64,000 nt of DNA. It comes from Lucinisca nassula (Eukaryota > Mollusca > Bivalvia > Lucinida > Lucinidae). The translations under genes were made by a program, and so were the position numbers. The stretch is from NCBI GenBank assembly GCA_963580285.1, contig OY757011.1:167181406-167245405 (forward strand), read 5' to 3'. Below are positions 45,487-57,804 of the stretch, piece after piece (the first letter of the stretch is position 1; every line of letters starts with the position of its first letter). Under the pieces are notes generated by a model, which saw nothing but the letters and a program-made list of their open reading frames with translations, was not told the DNA's origin and searched no databases.

Positions 45487-45930
45487 TGGTTTCAGCTCTC
45501 CTTGGAAGCATCATGCAGTCCATCTATTTCTTCGCGTCCTGATGGGCGGAGGGTGCCCGCTTGTATTAACAGTGGCTAGAGTAGACTGTGGAATGTAAAG
45601 TTTGATTGAGTACTGTCTTCTGCGGTGACTCATCCCGGGGTTGATAAGGTAATGGCGGTGGACTTGCTTCTGCTTGCGGTGATGGTGGTGGACTTGCTTC
45701 CGACGGCACACGAGTACTGGTAAACCGCTTCGGGGATCTAAGCTTGCCCAGGCAAAAGGGCGCAAGTCGGACCAGCCATGCTTATTAACCCTACTGGTTT
45801 CATTAGGCAATAGGGATTGAGATGTCATTTCATCTCAATGTCGGGTAAAGTCCCACCAAATTGGAAGCAACGTCTCTAAAATGACCTATACTCTGTTGAT
45901 GGGGACGTTTAACCTCAAATCAAACAAAAC
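45487..45930. mobile_element. S1 SINE-like fragments in opposite orientations
   Basis: Minus-strand 5' piece (45487-45555) and a plus-strand 5'-truncated copy (about 45708-45930, tail GGGGACGTTTAACCTC). The sequence between has GGTGGTGGACTTGCTTC-type short repeats. Confidence 0.65.
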
Positions 45931-45969
45931 TGTTTGACTGATGAAGATGTCTGTTTACACTTTGCTTTA

Positions 45970-46290
45970 TAGTGCAAACGAACTTCTTCAACATGCTGTC
46001 AGCGCAGTTTGAGCGTCGTAAAAGCGCAGTGCATGCATTATGAGCACCGTAAAAGCGCAGTGCACGCAGTGTTAGTGCTGTGTAAGCACAGTGGATGCGC
46101 CGTAGGAGCGCATACAATCGCCATCAAGAAAGCCGCAGGATCGCGATAGATCGCCATATAAGCTCCATAGTAACATCTTGGTCGCTGTAAGGACGCCATG
46201 ACAGATCCATGTTCACGAAAAGTATCCCATATTTCTTGCGATTTCGCGGCGTTCTGGAAAATTAAACAAAGCCATTCCATCGCAGTGGAA
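45970..46290. repeat. GCGC-rich short-repeat block
   Basis: Recurring GTAAAAGCGCAGTGCA, GCGCAT and TCGCGATAGATCGCC motifs. Origin unclear; perhaps a decayed MITE ending in GTGTGACAGGGGCTTA. No gene. Confidence 0.4.
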
Positions 46291-47100
46291 ACGCGGCATA
46301 GTGTGACAGGGGCTTACCTTGATGATATCTCGGTCAAGTTAAAAAATGAGTGGTATAGGATCAATCACTAGGTCACCAGGTCAAATTGCTTTAAGTCTTT
46401 TTCATCATTAATGGTCCAGCCAACACTATTAAGGGAATGATGAGCCAGTCAGTTTACCTTTCCATACTTTTCTTATTGCTTTAAAAAAGGTATTCACATT
46501 TTTTTCAGCAGAAATATTCATCTATCTGCCTTATTTGAGCTGATTAAAATAACATTTGAAACAATAAAGGTGTGGACTAGATTATTAATCTTACAAAGAT
46601 ATTTGAAATTATTTTCATAATTAATGGTACATCAAAAAAAGGTATATTGAGTTTCTTAATAAGCACTATAATTATCACCTTAATTGTTACTTTAAATATA
46701 ATTGATGATCATCCAAGTGCCGAGAGTCAGTGACATTGGTAGAAATAATGGAAAAAAGGGGATGTAATTGGGCATAATGTTCACTTCATTTCCTTTCATT
46801 AAACAACGTGAGGTTGACAAGTATCAGTAGCCAGCAATTATCAAAATTACATTCGCGAATAAATAAGAAAAAAAAGACAAACTCGCGTGATGCGTTTGTA
46901 AATTTTCCAGCCTTATTGATTTTGGATGACTTTGTATGTTATAATATTTTTGACTGGCTATTGGCCTCAGTCAAACATCCACTCTTTTGATGACTCGGTG
47001 TTGAGCGTGGATCCATGAAATAGTATTGGGTTGAATTTCATGAACTGTGGAGTTGAAGCTCCTCATTAGATTTGCTTTGTGTGTCTGAAAGTTAACCCAG
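46291..47100. other. No feature recognised
   Basis: AT-rich and without supported frames or repeats; within the UTP6-like intron. Confidence 0.4.
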
Positions 47101-47330
47101 TAAACCCATTTAGTACCAGAAATCCCAAAACGGGTTACCAGGGCAAACAGTGCAGGCCCAGATCAGAGGCCACGTTCTGCAGCGTCTGATCAGGGCCTCC
47201 ACTGTTTGCTAAAAGTTCAGTCATTTTCCAAACAAATTTTGAAGAGAACACAAAATGACACGCCCAAATTTTGAAATGGACTCCTGCTATATATAAGTAT
47301 GAAGATTCCTTGTGGTACAAAAAGGGTTAT
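47101..47330 (-). mobile_element. TTAA-B MITE
   Basis: Left AAACCCATTTAGTACC, right GGTACAAAAAGGGTTAT; flanks have lost the exact TTAA. Core GAGGCCACGTTCTGCAGCGTC. Confidence 0.7.
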
Positions 47331-47439
47331 TACAGGAAACCCCAAAATGGTGTGTGATCTTGGTCTTCACTGTTTACAGACTGTTCAGCCATTTTCTGAA
47401 TACCTTAATGATCCAAAGTATTATGACAGATAGGCCTAA

Positions 47440-47520
47440 GCAAACAAAGCAGACCCTGATCAGACAGCTCCTGAAGGAGCAGCCTGATCAGGGTCTACAC
47501 TGTTTGCCATTCTCTCTGGA
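47440..47520. mobile_element. TTAA-E-type core palindrome
   Basis: CAGACAGCTCCTGAAGGAGCAGCCTG within CAAACAAAGCAGACCC/GGGTCTACACTGTTTG; termini not identified. Confidence 0.5.
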
Positions 47521-47610
47521 CTTTTTAGACTAAACAAATTTGTTGAGATTTTAGGAGAATTTCAGCAAGTCCTCAAAATGCCTGAATTTATAGGATTTTT
47601 ATGGTAGATA

Positions 47611-47966
47611 CAGTCGAACTTCGATGGCTCGAACCCCTTTGAGACCATGAAAATTTGTTCGAGACAGCGGTAGTTCGAGCCACAGAGGGTTACTGTTACT
47701 GCCATGGCAGGAGGCATAATGGAGATAATTGTGGAATATCTTTTCGGTGTTCTGTATTATAAATGTATGTTGTGTGTACTCATTAGAATCGCCTCATCAA
47801 GGCGATTCTAATGAAAACCCACAGCATACATTTGCAAGCGAAATGAAGAAAATCTTCATAAATTACCCCTATATCGTATTTGGAGGCATTCTCTGCAGAC
47901 TGAAGAACGGTTTGACTCATCCATGGTAAAGGAGCCATAGGAGTTCGCGCCATTGAAGTTCTACTG
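47611..47966. mobile_element. pogo/Tigger-like MITE, copy 2
   Basis: CAGTCGAACTTCGATGGCTC and the inverse CAGTAGAACTTCAATGGCGC, TA on both sides; core GTACTCATTAGAATCGCCTC. Confidence 0.78.
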
Positions 47967-47984
47967 TATCTATAAATAACTGGC

Positions 47985-48063
47985 CGGGTTCTGCGGTGTC
48001 TGATCTGGGCCTGCACTGTTTGCCAGGGTACCCTTTTTGGGGTTTCTGGCACTAAACGGGTTA
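47985..48063 (+). mobile_element. TTAA-B MITE, right half
   Basis: GGTGTCTGATCTGGGCCTGC to GCACTAAACGGGTTAA. Confidence 0.65.
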
Positions 48064-48156
48064 AGGTCTTCTCTACTCATTACGATGACACATCCCTGCT
48101 CTGAAGTGGCGTCTATCTTATCTCTAGAACTAACATTTTTTCAGAAGAAAATGTTT

Positions 48157-50197
48157 GATTTTTATGCTCCCCGAAGGGGGAGCCATATAGTCGCCGCTTT
48201 GTCCGTCCGTCCGTGCATCCGTCCGTCACACTCTATATCTCTAAAAGTATTAAAGGTATTTAAGTGAAACTTGATATACTGATAGAAGGCGATGAGGGGA
48301 ATCGTAAAATACAAGAACCATAACCCGGTCACCAGTATTTATGGAGTAACTTCCCTTTTTAACTATTTCAATGAAAAGATTGTCCGGAGCATATCTCTGA
48401 AAGTATAGAAGGGATTTAAGTGAAACTTAATACATTGATAGATGGCCATCAGAGGAAGTGCAGAGTGCAAGAACTGTAACTCTATCACAAGTAATTACAG
48501 AGTTATTTCCCTTTTTAGTTTTTGCTATATTAAACTTGTCCCGAGCATATCTCTAAAAGTTTTAAAGGTAATTTAGTGAAACTTGATACACTGATAGGGG
48601 GCTATGAGAGAAATCACAGAATGCAAGAAGCATAACCCTACCAACAGTATTTACAGAGTTACTTCCCTTCTTAATTAGGGCCCTACACAGTATTTTGGGT
48701 GCCCTTTAGTAATCTCCTTGTCAGTCAGTTTCAAATCTAAACCAAAACATTTAACCGGTTATAACTTCAAAAGTATTATCCCTACTCCCATGAAACTTCA
48801 CACTCATACTAACAATCACAAGACCTACGTTCTGACAAACCATACTGCTTTTGTCCGTGTGTTTGTCACGCCTTAACCAAAAAACTTAACCTCGGTCATA
48901 ACTTCAAAAGTATTTGCCCTACTCTCATGAAACTGCACACACTTACTTACTATCACAAGATCTACATTCTGACAAAGGGCCATAACTATATTGCTTTTCG
49001 GTGTGTGTTTGTCAGGCAATAACCAAACAACTTAAACTCGGTCAAAATTTTAAAAGTATTTATCCTACTCTCATTAAACTTCACACACATACTTACCATC
49101 ACAAAACCTACATTCTGACAAAGGGCCATAATTATGTTGCTTATTTACACTGAATTATCTCCCCTTTTTCAAAAAATATCTCCTGTTGTTTCATAAACAT
49201 GGGTAATAGGGCTTTCATATTTCACTTATATATTCCTTGTGACATTCTTCATTGAAAATCACTTACTAGGGAACACAAAACTGAGTTTCTTTGTCTTATG
49301 GTTTAAGATTTACATGCCCTTGCACGGAAGGGGCCTTACATTTCTCCTTATTTTTGCAGTCTTTTTTGAAAATCACTAACTAGGGAATTCTTAGACTTTA
49401 GGTTAAACCCATTTGGTACCGGAAACCCCAAAAGGAGTAAGTGGCAAACAGTACAGGCCCAGATCAGACGCCTCGAAACTCGTGTTTGTCACGCCTTAAC
49501 CTGGCCCTACTCTTATGAAACTTCACACACATACTTAACATCACAAGACCTACATTCTGACAAAGGAGAATAACTTGTGTGTTTGTCACACCTAAACCAA
49601 AAACCTTAACCTCGGTGATAACTTCAAAAGTATTTTGTCTACTCTCATGAAACATCACACACATAATTACCATCACAAGACCTACATCCTGACAAATTGC
49701 ATTTGGGTGTGTGTTTGTCAGGCTACATTCTGACAAAGGGCCATTACTATATTGCTTATTTTCACTAATCATCTCCCCTTTTTCAAAAAAATATCTCCTG
49801 TTATTTCATAACCATGGGTGATAGGGCTTTCATGTTTCACATGTGTATTCCTTGTGACATTTTCCATTGAAAATCACTTACTAGGGAACACAAAATTGAG
49901 TTTCTTAGCCTTATGGTTTAAGATTTACAGGTCCTTGCAGGGAAGGGGCCTTACATTTCTCATTTTTTTTGGCATTCTTTGTTGAAAATCACTACCTGCT
50001 TTATTTGTACTCCAAACATCAGCTGAGGGTACTCATTAGAACCTCCTCATTCAGACGGTTCTAACGAGTACCCATAACCTTTGTCTTCAAACAAATCTTA
50101 TCAAACTTCAAAGTGTATAGGATCATTTCACTAAAATAACCCTCCTACTACTGCGTATCTTCGGGGAGCATCCCTCGGTTTCACCGATGCTCTTGTT
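48157..50197 (+). mobile_element. HHE (ATGCTCCCC type) with ~157-bp repeats
   Basis: 5' hairpin GCTCCCCGAAGGGGGAGC followed by TTTGTCCGTCCGTCCG. Early units repeat about every 157 bp (AAGTGAAACTTGATACACTG, CATAACCCTATCA); later units are CTCATGAAACTTCACACACA and AAGACCTACATTCTGACAAA. 3' end CTTCGGGGAGCATCCC, hairpin CGGTTTCACCG, ATGCTCTTGTT. Carries a TTAA-B fragment (49403-49478) and a PAL-C core (50028-50085). Confidence 0.72.
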
Positions 50198-50205
50198 TTT
50201 TTTTT

Positions 50206-50372
50206 TCTAGTCAAAATATAGATTGGGAGTGCTTGTTAGAACCGCCTCATTGAGGTGGTTCAGACAAGTACAAACAATCTTATGTTTTTGAGCAAAAATG
50301 AATATCCCCATAAACCCCACTTTTCTCTATATACAGTGGGGTTTAGGGAAGTCTTCATTTCATGGATTTGTT
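50206..50372 (+). mobile_element. PAL-C MITE, partial
   Basis: GTGCTTGTTAGAACCGCCTC palindrome followed by CATAAACCCCACTTTTCTC and GTGGGGTTTAGGGAAGTC. Confidence 0.6.
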
Positions 50373-50640
50373 AACCTGTGGTGTGTTGAACAATGGAACG
50401 CTCGCTTGAACAAGCCAAGAAACACACAATTGAACGACAGTGGGCGCTCGCTGTTTCAAGATGGCGACCTTAGACTGTTCGTCTGCTTAAAGATAAAGAA
50501 GCTTTATTTAACATTGCATATCCAAAACAAATAACATAAGCTCTGTAGAGCTTTTATTGCGACAAACAAAGTATCCTCTAACAAATACTTACCTCCTTCA
50601 ATTATCTTCCTAGGACTACCCCTGATAATGCAAGCTTCAG

Positions 50641-50725
50641 TCAAAGGAACGCCTAGTACCATTTTTCACGCCTTTGGTATGGCGCGGCCGGGGATCGAAC
50701 CCGCGACCTCCCATTCCTATCAGAA
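50641..50725 (-). mobile_element. tRNA-derived SINE fragment
   Basis: The minus strand reads GGTCGCGGGTTCGATCCCC (strong B box) then GGCCGCGCCATACCA and AAAAATGGTAC, matching the SINE at 61651-61981. The A-box part is missing. Confidence 0.65.
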
Positions 50726-51193
50726 GTTTAATTCTGCTAGTTCTGCTTGAGGAACTGGCAAATGGTTCTGTGGAAGGTAGTTATTACCCTTTAGACGGCT
50801 GTAAACAAACCATTTTCTTTGCTGATTCAGCTGAGGCCAAACCTCCATTCCCTTCATGCATGCAAAAAGGATTCAGTACCCAATGATACACCTCTCAGAC
50901 TGTATTGCAAGCACTTGTGGCCGCTGCAGCGAGCGCTTGCGTTCAGGTGGCAAACAGGCGAGCACTCGGTGGGTGTCCTCATTGAATGCACCTCAGATGA
51001 TCTACTAGCAGCCAGTATGCTTACCTACAGGTTATCTCAGCCTTGGCTGGTTGCCTATATAGTCATATTTTTCATGAACTTTCCTTTTACAGAATAATAA
51101 TAGAAGAATGATTACAGGACAAAATGTGATCAAACTGGTCTAAGAGCAGTATGATCTTGATCTGTTGTTGGCCTAGTCAAAAATGTACATGTA

Positions 51194-51400
51194 CAGTAAA
51201 ATTTGGCCATTAAGATCACCTAAAATTAAAACTAGATCTTTTTTTAAAAGCTTTTTGAGAAGGTTTCAGTCATTCTTGCTTTGTGTTTTCTATACCCAAG
51301 GTCTCATAATAAGAGACCACCTTTGGGACTGTACAAAAGTGGTCTTAAAGACCACTTTTGAACAGTCAAAAAGGTGGTCTTAATATAGAAGTTTTACTTT
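51194..51400. mobile_element. TA MITE (CAGTAAAATTTGG end), uninterrupted relative
   Basis: CAGTAAAATTTGGCCATTAA at the left; hairpin GACCACCTTTGGGACTG...AAGGTGGTC; degraded right end. Reads through the TTAA where the relative at 18429 carries a MITE. It ends about 45 bp upstream of the second UTP6-like exon. Confidence 0.65.
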
Positions 51401-51445
51401 ATATGAAATCAGGAAAAATTTATGAAAGAATATTTCTACTTACAG

Positions 51446-51523
51446 AGAGTAGAGCGACTTCTGTTGGTGTTTGAAGAAGCTAATACTGCTGGGTACCTGA
51501 CTGCTGAACTCTGGGAAAAATGG
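51446..51523 (+). CDS. UTP6: Internal exon of a UTP6-like gene, next HAT segment
   Basis: 78-bp exon, 26 codons, phase 0 at both ends, between a CTTACAG acceptor and a GTAAAA donor. Reads RVERLLLVFEEANTAGYL then TAELWEKW. The previous exon ends in phase 0, so the two join without a break, and the joined sequence follows the UTP6 order (GKRLERT-VFRKA). The intron between them is 18,711 bp (32735-51445). Both exons contrast with their surroundings in having clean splice sites and no stops. The next exon downstream was not found within 12 kb. Another HAT protein remains possible, but the two-exon match favours UTP6. Confidence 0.78.
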
Positions 51524-51548
51524 GTAAAATATTGTTGTTGTTTCATTA

Positions 51549-53510
51549 GCTCAACTGTCACGTAGTGACGAGGTGAGCTTTTGGGTTCACTTTTTGTCCT
51601 TCGTCCGTCGTGTGTGCGTCCGTCCGTCCGTAAACAATTTCTTCAAACAACATCTCCTCCTAAACCACTGATCATATTTTGACCAAACTTGAGAGGAATG
51701 ATCCTTAGGTGGTCCCCTTTCAAAGTTGTTCAAATGGTTCTGGTCCGTTGCACATCTAGCTAAAAATATTTTGTTTTTACTGAAAATTTAAAAAATCTTC
51801 TTCTCTGAAACCGCACGATCCAGGTCTTTGATATTTGGTATGAAGCTTCATCTGGTTGACCTCTACCAAGATTGTTCAAATTATAGCCCTGGGGCCAAAA
51901 ATCCCCCCGTGCCGGGGCCCACCAGTTTTGCATAGACTTATATTGCGAAAACCTTTAAAAATCTTCTTGTCTGAAACCAGGAGGCCCAGCTCGTTGATAT
52001 TTGGTATGAAGCTTCAACTAGTGGACATGTACCAAGATTGTTCAAATTATAGCCCTAGGGCCATAAATGCCCCCGGCTGGGCCCACCAGTTTTACATAGA
52101 TTTATATAGGACTTTGATATTTGGTATGAAGCTTCATCTAATGGACCTCTACCAAGATTGTTCAAAATATAGTCCTGGGGCCATAAATGCCCCCGGCCCG
52201 GCCCACCAGTTTTACATAGATTTATATAGGACTTTGATATTTGGTATGAAGCTTCATCTAATGGACCTCTACCAAGATTGTTCAAAATATAGTCCTGGGG
52301 CCAAAAATGCCCCCACGCCGGGGCCAACTGGTTTCAAAATAGGCTTATATAAGGAAAACCTTTAAAAATCTTCTTGTCTGAAACAAGAAGGCCCAGGTCT
52401 TTGATATTTGGTATGAAGCTTCATCTAGAGGACCAATATCAAGATTGTTCAAAATATAGTCCTGGGACCAAAAATGCCCCCACGCCGGGGCCCACTGGTT
52501 TCACATAGGCTTATATAGGGAAAACCTTTAAAAATCTTCTTGTTTGAAACAAAAAGGCCCAGGTCTTTGATATTTGGTATGAAGCTTCCTCTAGTGGACC
52601 TCTACCAAGATTGTTCAAATTATAGCCCTGGGCCATAAATGCCCCCAAGTTTTACATGGAGTTATTTAGGGAAAACCTTTAAAAATCTTCTTGTCTGAAA
52701 CCAGAAGGCCCAGGTCTTTGATATTTGGTATGAAGCTTCATCTAGTGGACCTCTACCAAGATTGTTCAAAATATAGTCCTGGGGCCAAAAATGCCCCCGC
52801 CCCGGGGCCCACTGGTTTCACATAGGCGTATATAGGGAAAACGTTTAAAATTCTTCTTGTCTGGAAAAAGAAGGCCCAGGTCTATGATATTTGGTAGGAA
52901 GCTTCATCTAGTGGACCTCTACCAAGATTGTTCAAATTATAGCCCTGGGGCCATAAATGCCACCGTGTCGGGGCCCACCAGCTTTGCATAGACTTATATA
53001 GGAAAAACCTTTAAAAATCTTCGTCTGAAACCAGAAGGCCCAGGTCTTTGATATTTGGTATGAAGCTTCATCTAGTGGACCTATACCAAGATTGTCCAAA
53101 ATATAGTTCTGGGGCCAAAAATGCCCCCACGCCGGGGCCCACTGGTTTCACATAGGCGTATATAGGGAAAACCTTTAAAAATCTTCTTGTCTGAAACAAG
53201 AAGGCCCAGGGTCTTTGATATTTGGCATGAAGCCTCATATAGTGGACCTCTACCAAGATTTTTCAAAATATAGTCCTGGGGCCAAAAATGTACCCGCGAC
53301 GGGGCCCACTGATATCGCATACACATGTAGGCGTATACAGGGATAACCTTTAAAAATATTCCTGTCTGAAACCAGAAGGCCCAGGTCTTTGATATTTGGT
53401 ATGAAGCTTCATCTAATGGACCTCTACCAAGATTATTCAAATAATAGCCTTCGGGCGAAAAATGTCCCTGCACCGGGACCCACTAGTTTTACATAGGCTT
53501 ATATAGGAAA
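51549..53510 (+). mobile_element. HHE with 166-bp array, 3' end missing
   Basis: 5' AGCTCAACTGTCACGTAGTG...GAGGTGAGCTTTT, then CCGTCCGTCCGTAAACAATT and about 11 units homologous to 28527-30872. Two internal units (about 52110-52320) are near-identical 120-bp pieces. It starts only 25 bp past the UTP6-like exon donor. Confidence 0.75.
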
Positions 53511-54179
53511 ACAGTAGATATTTCTGATAGCATCATCAGAAAAGATATTTGAAATCAGCTGAATGCAAGTTTATCAACTCCCAAGGTCATTTACGGATCT
53601 TTGTCCTGGATGGCCCTGTTTTTTAGCTCACCTGAGCTGAAGGCTCACATGGTGAGCTTATAGTATACCAATGGTCTGGTGTCTGTCGTCTGTCCACAAT
53701 GTCAAACATCTTCTTCTCAGAAACTACTGGACCAATGTGAGTCATACTATATATACAGCATCTGTGCTTCACGGGAACTGAAGTTTATATAATTGGGCCA
53801 GGTTGCATGTCCAAGATGGCCGCCATGCCCATATAAGGTAAAAACCTTTAAAAATCTTCTTCTCCAGAACCATAAGTCAGATGACCTTGAAACTTGGCTG
53901 ACAGTAACAGGGACTTGAACTCTTGGAAGTTTATATAAATGATGACACTGGGTTGACCTTGACCTATTTTATGGCTATGTCAAATTTGGTATCTAAGGCA
54001 TTTGAATGGGAAAAAGGTAAAATAGTGCTTGTATGCAATACAATCATAGTTTATGAAATATAAATTGGACTTAATGAAGCTCTATGAATGTCAGAGGTCA
54101 AGGTCATGCAATGGCACAAGGTCACAAGGACAAAATTCCCATCAGAATTTCAATCATCTTCTCCTCAGAAACCATTGGC

Positions 54180-54476
54180 CCCCGCCCATCGGGGCTGGAA
54201 GAAATAGATGGGCCGTATGATGCTCACACGCAGAGCTGAAACCGACCCGCACAAGAGTACTGGTAAAACGCTTAGAGATTCTAAGCCTGCCCAGGCAGTG
54301 CAGTGTAAGTCGGCCCGTCCATGCTTATAAACCTGTTAGTTTCATTGGGCGGCAGGGTTTGAGATGTCATTTCATCTCAAAGTTGGTAAAAGTTCCACAA
54401 AATTGGAAGCATCGTCTCCAAAATGACCTTTACAGTGTTGACGGGGACGTTAAACATCAAATCTAACAAACAAATC
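54180..54476 (+). mobile_element. S1 SINE-like copy
   Basis: CCCCCGCCCATCGGGGCTGG to GACGGGGACGTTAAACATC plus CAAA; followed by a short CACGCAGAGCTGAAACTG S1 remnant. Confidence 0.8.
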
Positions 54477-54499
54477 CACGCAGAGCTGAAACTGAAGCC

Positions 54500-54685
54500 G
54501 AAAATTTGCTGGAGACAGGTAGTTTGAGCCATTAAGGGTTAGTAATAGTGGCAGGTAAGAATATATGGAACACATATTGTTCCTTGGTTATATTCCACAA
54601 GCCCAAACTTGTACAATAGTCAGTATATATATGCTCCATCTTACTAATTGCCACGGGCGTATAATGCCCCGCTTGCGGAGCTCTT
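54500..54685 (+). mobile_element. 3' end of an HHE (13015 type)
   Basis: Matches 14581-14770: GGAGACAGGTAGTTTGAGCC to GGCGTATAATGCCCCGCTTG and GCGGAGCTCTTTT. Confidence 0.7.
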
Positions 54686-54687
54686 TT

Positions 54688-55612
54688 ATTAGCTTGGCTG
54701 TTTTTGAAGAAAACGACGAGGTATTGTCATAGCTCTGGCGTCATCTGCGTCGTCGTTGTGCAAAAACTTGGACATTTTGTAATATCTCTGTCATTACTGA
54801 ACATATTTACTTGAAACTAGGACTAGTTGTTCATTATGAAAGAGGAACTCCTACCAATAGGTGAGGTAACCCTCAAAATGTTTTTGGCACTGTAATACCC
54901 CTTTTTCGTCTTAGAATTTTTGCGTCGTCGTCGTGCAAAAACTTGGACATTTTGTAATATTTCTGTTATTACTGAACATATTTACTTGAAACTCAGACTA
55001 GTTGTTCATTATGAAAAGGGGAACTCATACCAATAGGTGAGGTAACCTCAAAATATTTTTGGCACAGTTATGCCCCTTTTTTGACTTAGAATTTTTGCGT
55101 CGTCGTTGTGCAAAAATATGGACATTTTGTAATATCTCTGTCATTACTGATTTGTCTGTTTGTTTGGTTCGAGGTTTACAGTCCCCGTCAACACTGTAAA
55201 GGTCATTTTGGAGATGTTGCTTCCAATTTTGTGGGACTTTTACCCGACATTGAGATGATATGACATCTCAAGCCCTGTCGCCCAATGAAACCAATAGGGT
55301 TTATTAGCATGGACAGTCCGCCTCGCACCGTGGTTCCTGGACAGGCTTAGATCCTCTTATTGGTTTACCAGTACTAGTGTGCGGGCCAGATTCAGCTCTG
55401 CGTGGAAGCATCATGCAGCCCATATATTTCTTCAGCCCCTATGGGCGGGGGCTACATATTTACTTGAAACTCGGACTAGTTGTTCATTATGAAAAGGGGA
55501 GCTCATACCAATAGGTGAGGTAACCCTCAAAATATTTTTGGCACAGTTATGCCCCTTTTTTACTTAGAATTTTTGCAGCCGAGCGTTGGCACCGGCATGC
55601 GGTGTTCTTGTT
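54688..55612 (+). mobile_element. HHE nested (AGCTTGGCTG type)
   Basis: 5' TTAGCTTGGCTG, repeats of GCGTCGTCGTTGTGCAAAAA and TTACTTGAAACTCGGACTAG; 3' GCAGCCGAGCG (inverse of the 5' end), hairpin CACCGGCATGCGGTG, TTCTTGTTT. Interrupted by an S1 at 55151-55452. Confidence 0.7.
55151..55452 (-). mobile_element. S1 SINE-like copy, full length
   Basis: (TTTG)n tail and GAGGTTTACAGTCCCCG at the low-coordinate end; 5' end CCCCTATGGGCGGGGGC. Confidence 0.8.
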
Positions 55613-56119
55613 TCTTTTCCACTTAAACTGCTGGGTTGATTGAAACCAAATTACATATGGAGCCTCTATGGGGTGGGAGACAGAAGGACTGGGTCACATG
55701 GCCACCATGCCCATATATTGTAAAAACCATTAAAAATTTTCTCCTCTGGAACCCAATGACCAATGACCTTCAGACTTGGTATATAGCATTAGGGACTTGG
55801 GTCCTAGCAAGTTTGTTCAATTGTGACCTTTGGTTGTGTTTGACCTGTTTTAGTCAAGGTCAAATTTGGTCATATTGTAGCCTGTAGCATCAGAATTGAT
55901 ATTTGCAATCAACTGAATGGAAGTTTATCAATTCTAAGGTCAAGGTCATTTACTGACCTTTGTTCTGGATGTCTTAGATTCAGTATTTTTATCTTCTCCA
56001 CTAAAGCTGCAGTGCTGATTGAAACCAAATTACATGAAGAGCCTCTGGGATGAGGTTACTGGGATTGTAGTCACATGACCAACATGGGTGCCATGTCTGT
56101 GTATGGTATAAACCACATA

Positions 56120-56450
56120 CCGCATTCGCCCTAATTACCGCACTGTGCCCTTAGTTTTTTCAAAATAGTGTCCAAAAATCGTGATGAAAAATCTACCTAA
56201 TTAGCGCACACTTGATACAAAAAAAAATAGCTTTTGAGATGATGCATACTGATATTTAATGGGACAGAAAAGGATACTAAAGCATTGCCTTCACTATTGA
56301 AGACGTAATGGTAAGTTTTTATAGATTTACTGTGACAGCTTTAAGGGGAAGTTACTGTAAAGTGTGTACTTATGCATTTCCTTTTCAAAAATAGCTTTGG
56401 TGTGCGCTTATAGGAGCAAGGAGCATGTGCGGTAATTAGGGCGAATACGG
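56120..56450 (+). mobile_element. 331-bp TA-flanked MITE (CCGTATTC ends)
   Basis: TIRs CCGCATTCGCCCTAATTACC / GGTAATTAGGGCGAATACGG with TA on both sides. Left and right ~150 bp match the right and left ends of 8518-10868 in inverse orientation. Confidence 0.82.
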
Positions 56451-56617
56451 TAACCTCTGGTGAGCATAGTGGCCCATGGGCCTCTTGTTTGGATGCAATG
56501 CCTTACAGTAGAAAATCCACAGATTAATAGCTTTCCAGGTTGTAATATTCCCTCAGTAATCCCTGTCTCTGTGATCCCTATTCTTGTGTACAATTTGAGA
56601 TCTAATCAGACGTGGTA

Positions 56618-56846
56618 TTAACCCTTTTTGTACCAAATGCAATCTTCCTCCTTATATATAGCAGGAGTCCATTTCAATATTTAGGGGTGTCAGGTTGTGT
56701 TCTCATCAAAATTTATTCGGAAAATGACTGAACTTTTAGCAAACAGTGAAGGCCCTGATCAGACACCGCATTCCGCGGCATCTGATCTGGGCCAGTACTG
56801 TTTGCCAAGGTACCCCTTATAGAGTTTCCGGTACGAAATGGGTTAA
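56618..56846 (+). mobile_element. TTAA-B MITE, near-consensus
   Basis: TTAACCCTTTTTGTACCAAA to GGTACGAAATGGGTTAA; core GACACCGCATTCCGCGGCATC. Confidence 0.82.
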
Positions 56847-56883
56847 AGCCAGTCTATTATTGGCACCTTAATAAGTTCTTTTA

Positions 56884-57085
56884 TTAACCCATTTTGTACT
56901 GAATGGAATCTCTAGTATAAAACATAGGAAGAGTCCATTTTGAAATCCAGGGATGTGGCGTCATGCGGAGTTCTTTTCATAAATTAAGGAAAACATTTTT
57001 TTTTTTTTTTTTGCAACAGTGAAGGTCTTCTGCAGTGTTAGTTCTGGGCCTGCACTGTTTGCCAGTGTCCGTTTTGAGATTTGTG
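56884..57085 (+). mobile_element. TTAA-B MITE, decayed
   Basis: TTAACCCATTTTGTACTGAA; internal T16 run; core mostly lost; right end unclear. Confidence 0.55.
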
Positions 57086-57121
57086 GTGTAAAAAGGAAAG
57101 AGGGATACCTACCATTGGGAG

Positions 57122-57343
57122 TTAACCAGTTTTGTACCAAACCATACCTATGGCAGGAGTCCATTTTGAAATTTAGGGGTGACAGGTTGTGTTATCTTCA
57201 AAATTTAATCAGAAAATAGCTAAACTGTTTGCAAATAGTGTAGGCCCTGATCAGACGCCCCGTGCAGCGGCGTCTGATCTGGGCCAACACTGTTTGCCAG
57301 GCCAGGCTACCCGTTTTGGGGTTTCCGGTACCAAATGGGTTAA
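57122..57343 (+). mobile_element. TTAA-B MITE
   Basis: TTAACCAGTTTTGTACCAAA to GGTACCAAATGGGTTAA; core GACGCCCCGTGCAGCGGCGTC. Confidence 0.8.
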
Positions 57344-57804
57344 TGAGTCTTATTTTCTTGCATTATCAAACAAAAGAAACAATACAACAGTAGCAAAAGA
57401 ATCTTCAGATGATAGCTTTTAATACATTATAGAAATAATGATATCATCGCTGCTTTTAATGGAAATAATTTAACCCATTTTGCTGTAATGATCCTAAGTT
57501 TTAGGACAGATTGGTCTAAACAAACTACAGTCTGATCAGGGTCTTCACCGTCTCCTTGCTGGATCATGAAACAAGGTTGTCATACTTTAAGGAGAATTAC
57601 AGCAAGTCCTCAAGTTATCCAAAAGTTTAGGTATTTTACGGTAGATGGGGAGTTGTGGCATACGTGAAGGGTCGTAAGTACGTTTGCAGCCAATGATGTG
57701 ATGCTGCCTCATAAATCTTGTTTGAACAGCAAATGATCAGACCAGTCTGCACAAATGCATGCATGTACGTAGCTACTCATTGACTTCGTTAAGAAATGAA
57801 CGTA

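Larger units (their letters stand above)
53624..56490 (+). mobile_element. HHE (GCTCACC type 2), complete but with nested insertions
   Basis: 5' hairpin GCTCACCTGAGC...GGCTCACATGGTGAGC; repeats with GGCCGCCATGCCCATATAAG and TGACCTTGACCTATTTTATG; 3' end GGTGAGCATAGT, hairpin GGCCCATGGGCC, TCTTGTT. Contains an S1, a fragment of the 13015 type, another HHE and a TA element. Confidence 0.72.

Noticed and set aside
51856..53473. Open frames of 90-169 codons with repeated YQDCSNY or LNNLGRGPLDEASYQ segments
   Set aside because: They follow the 166-bp DNA repeat, appear on both strands and lack any domain.
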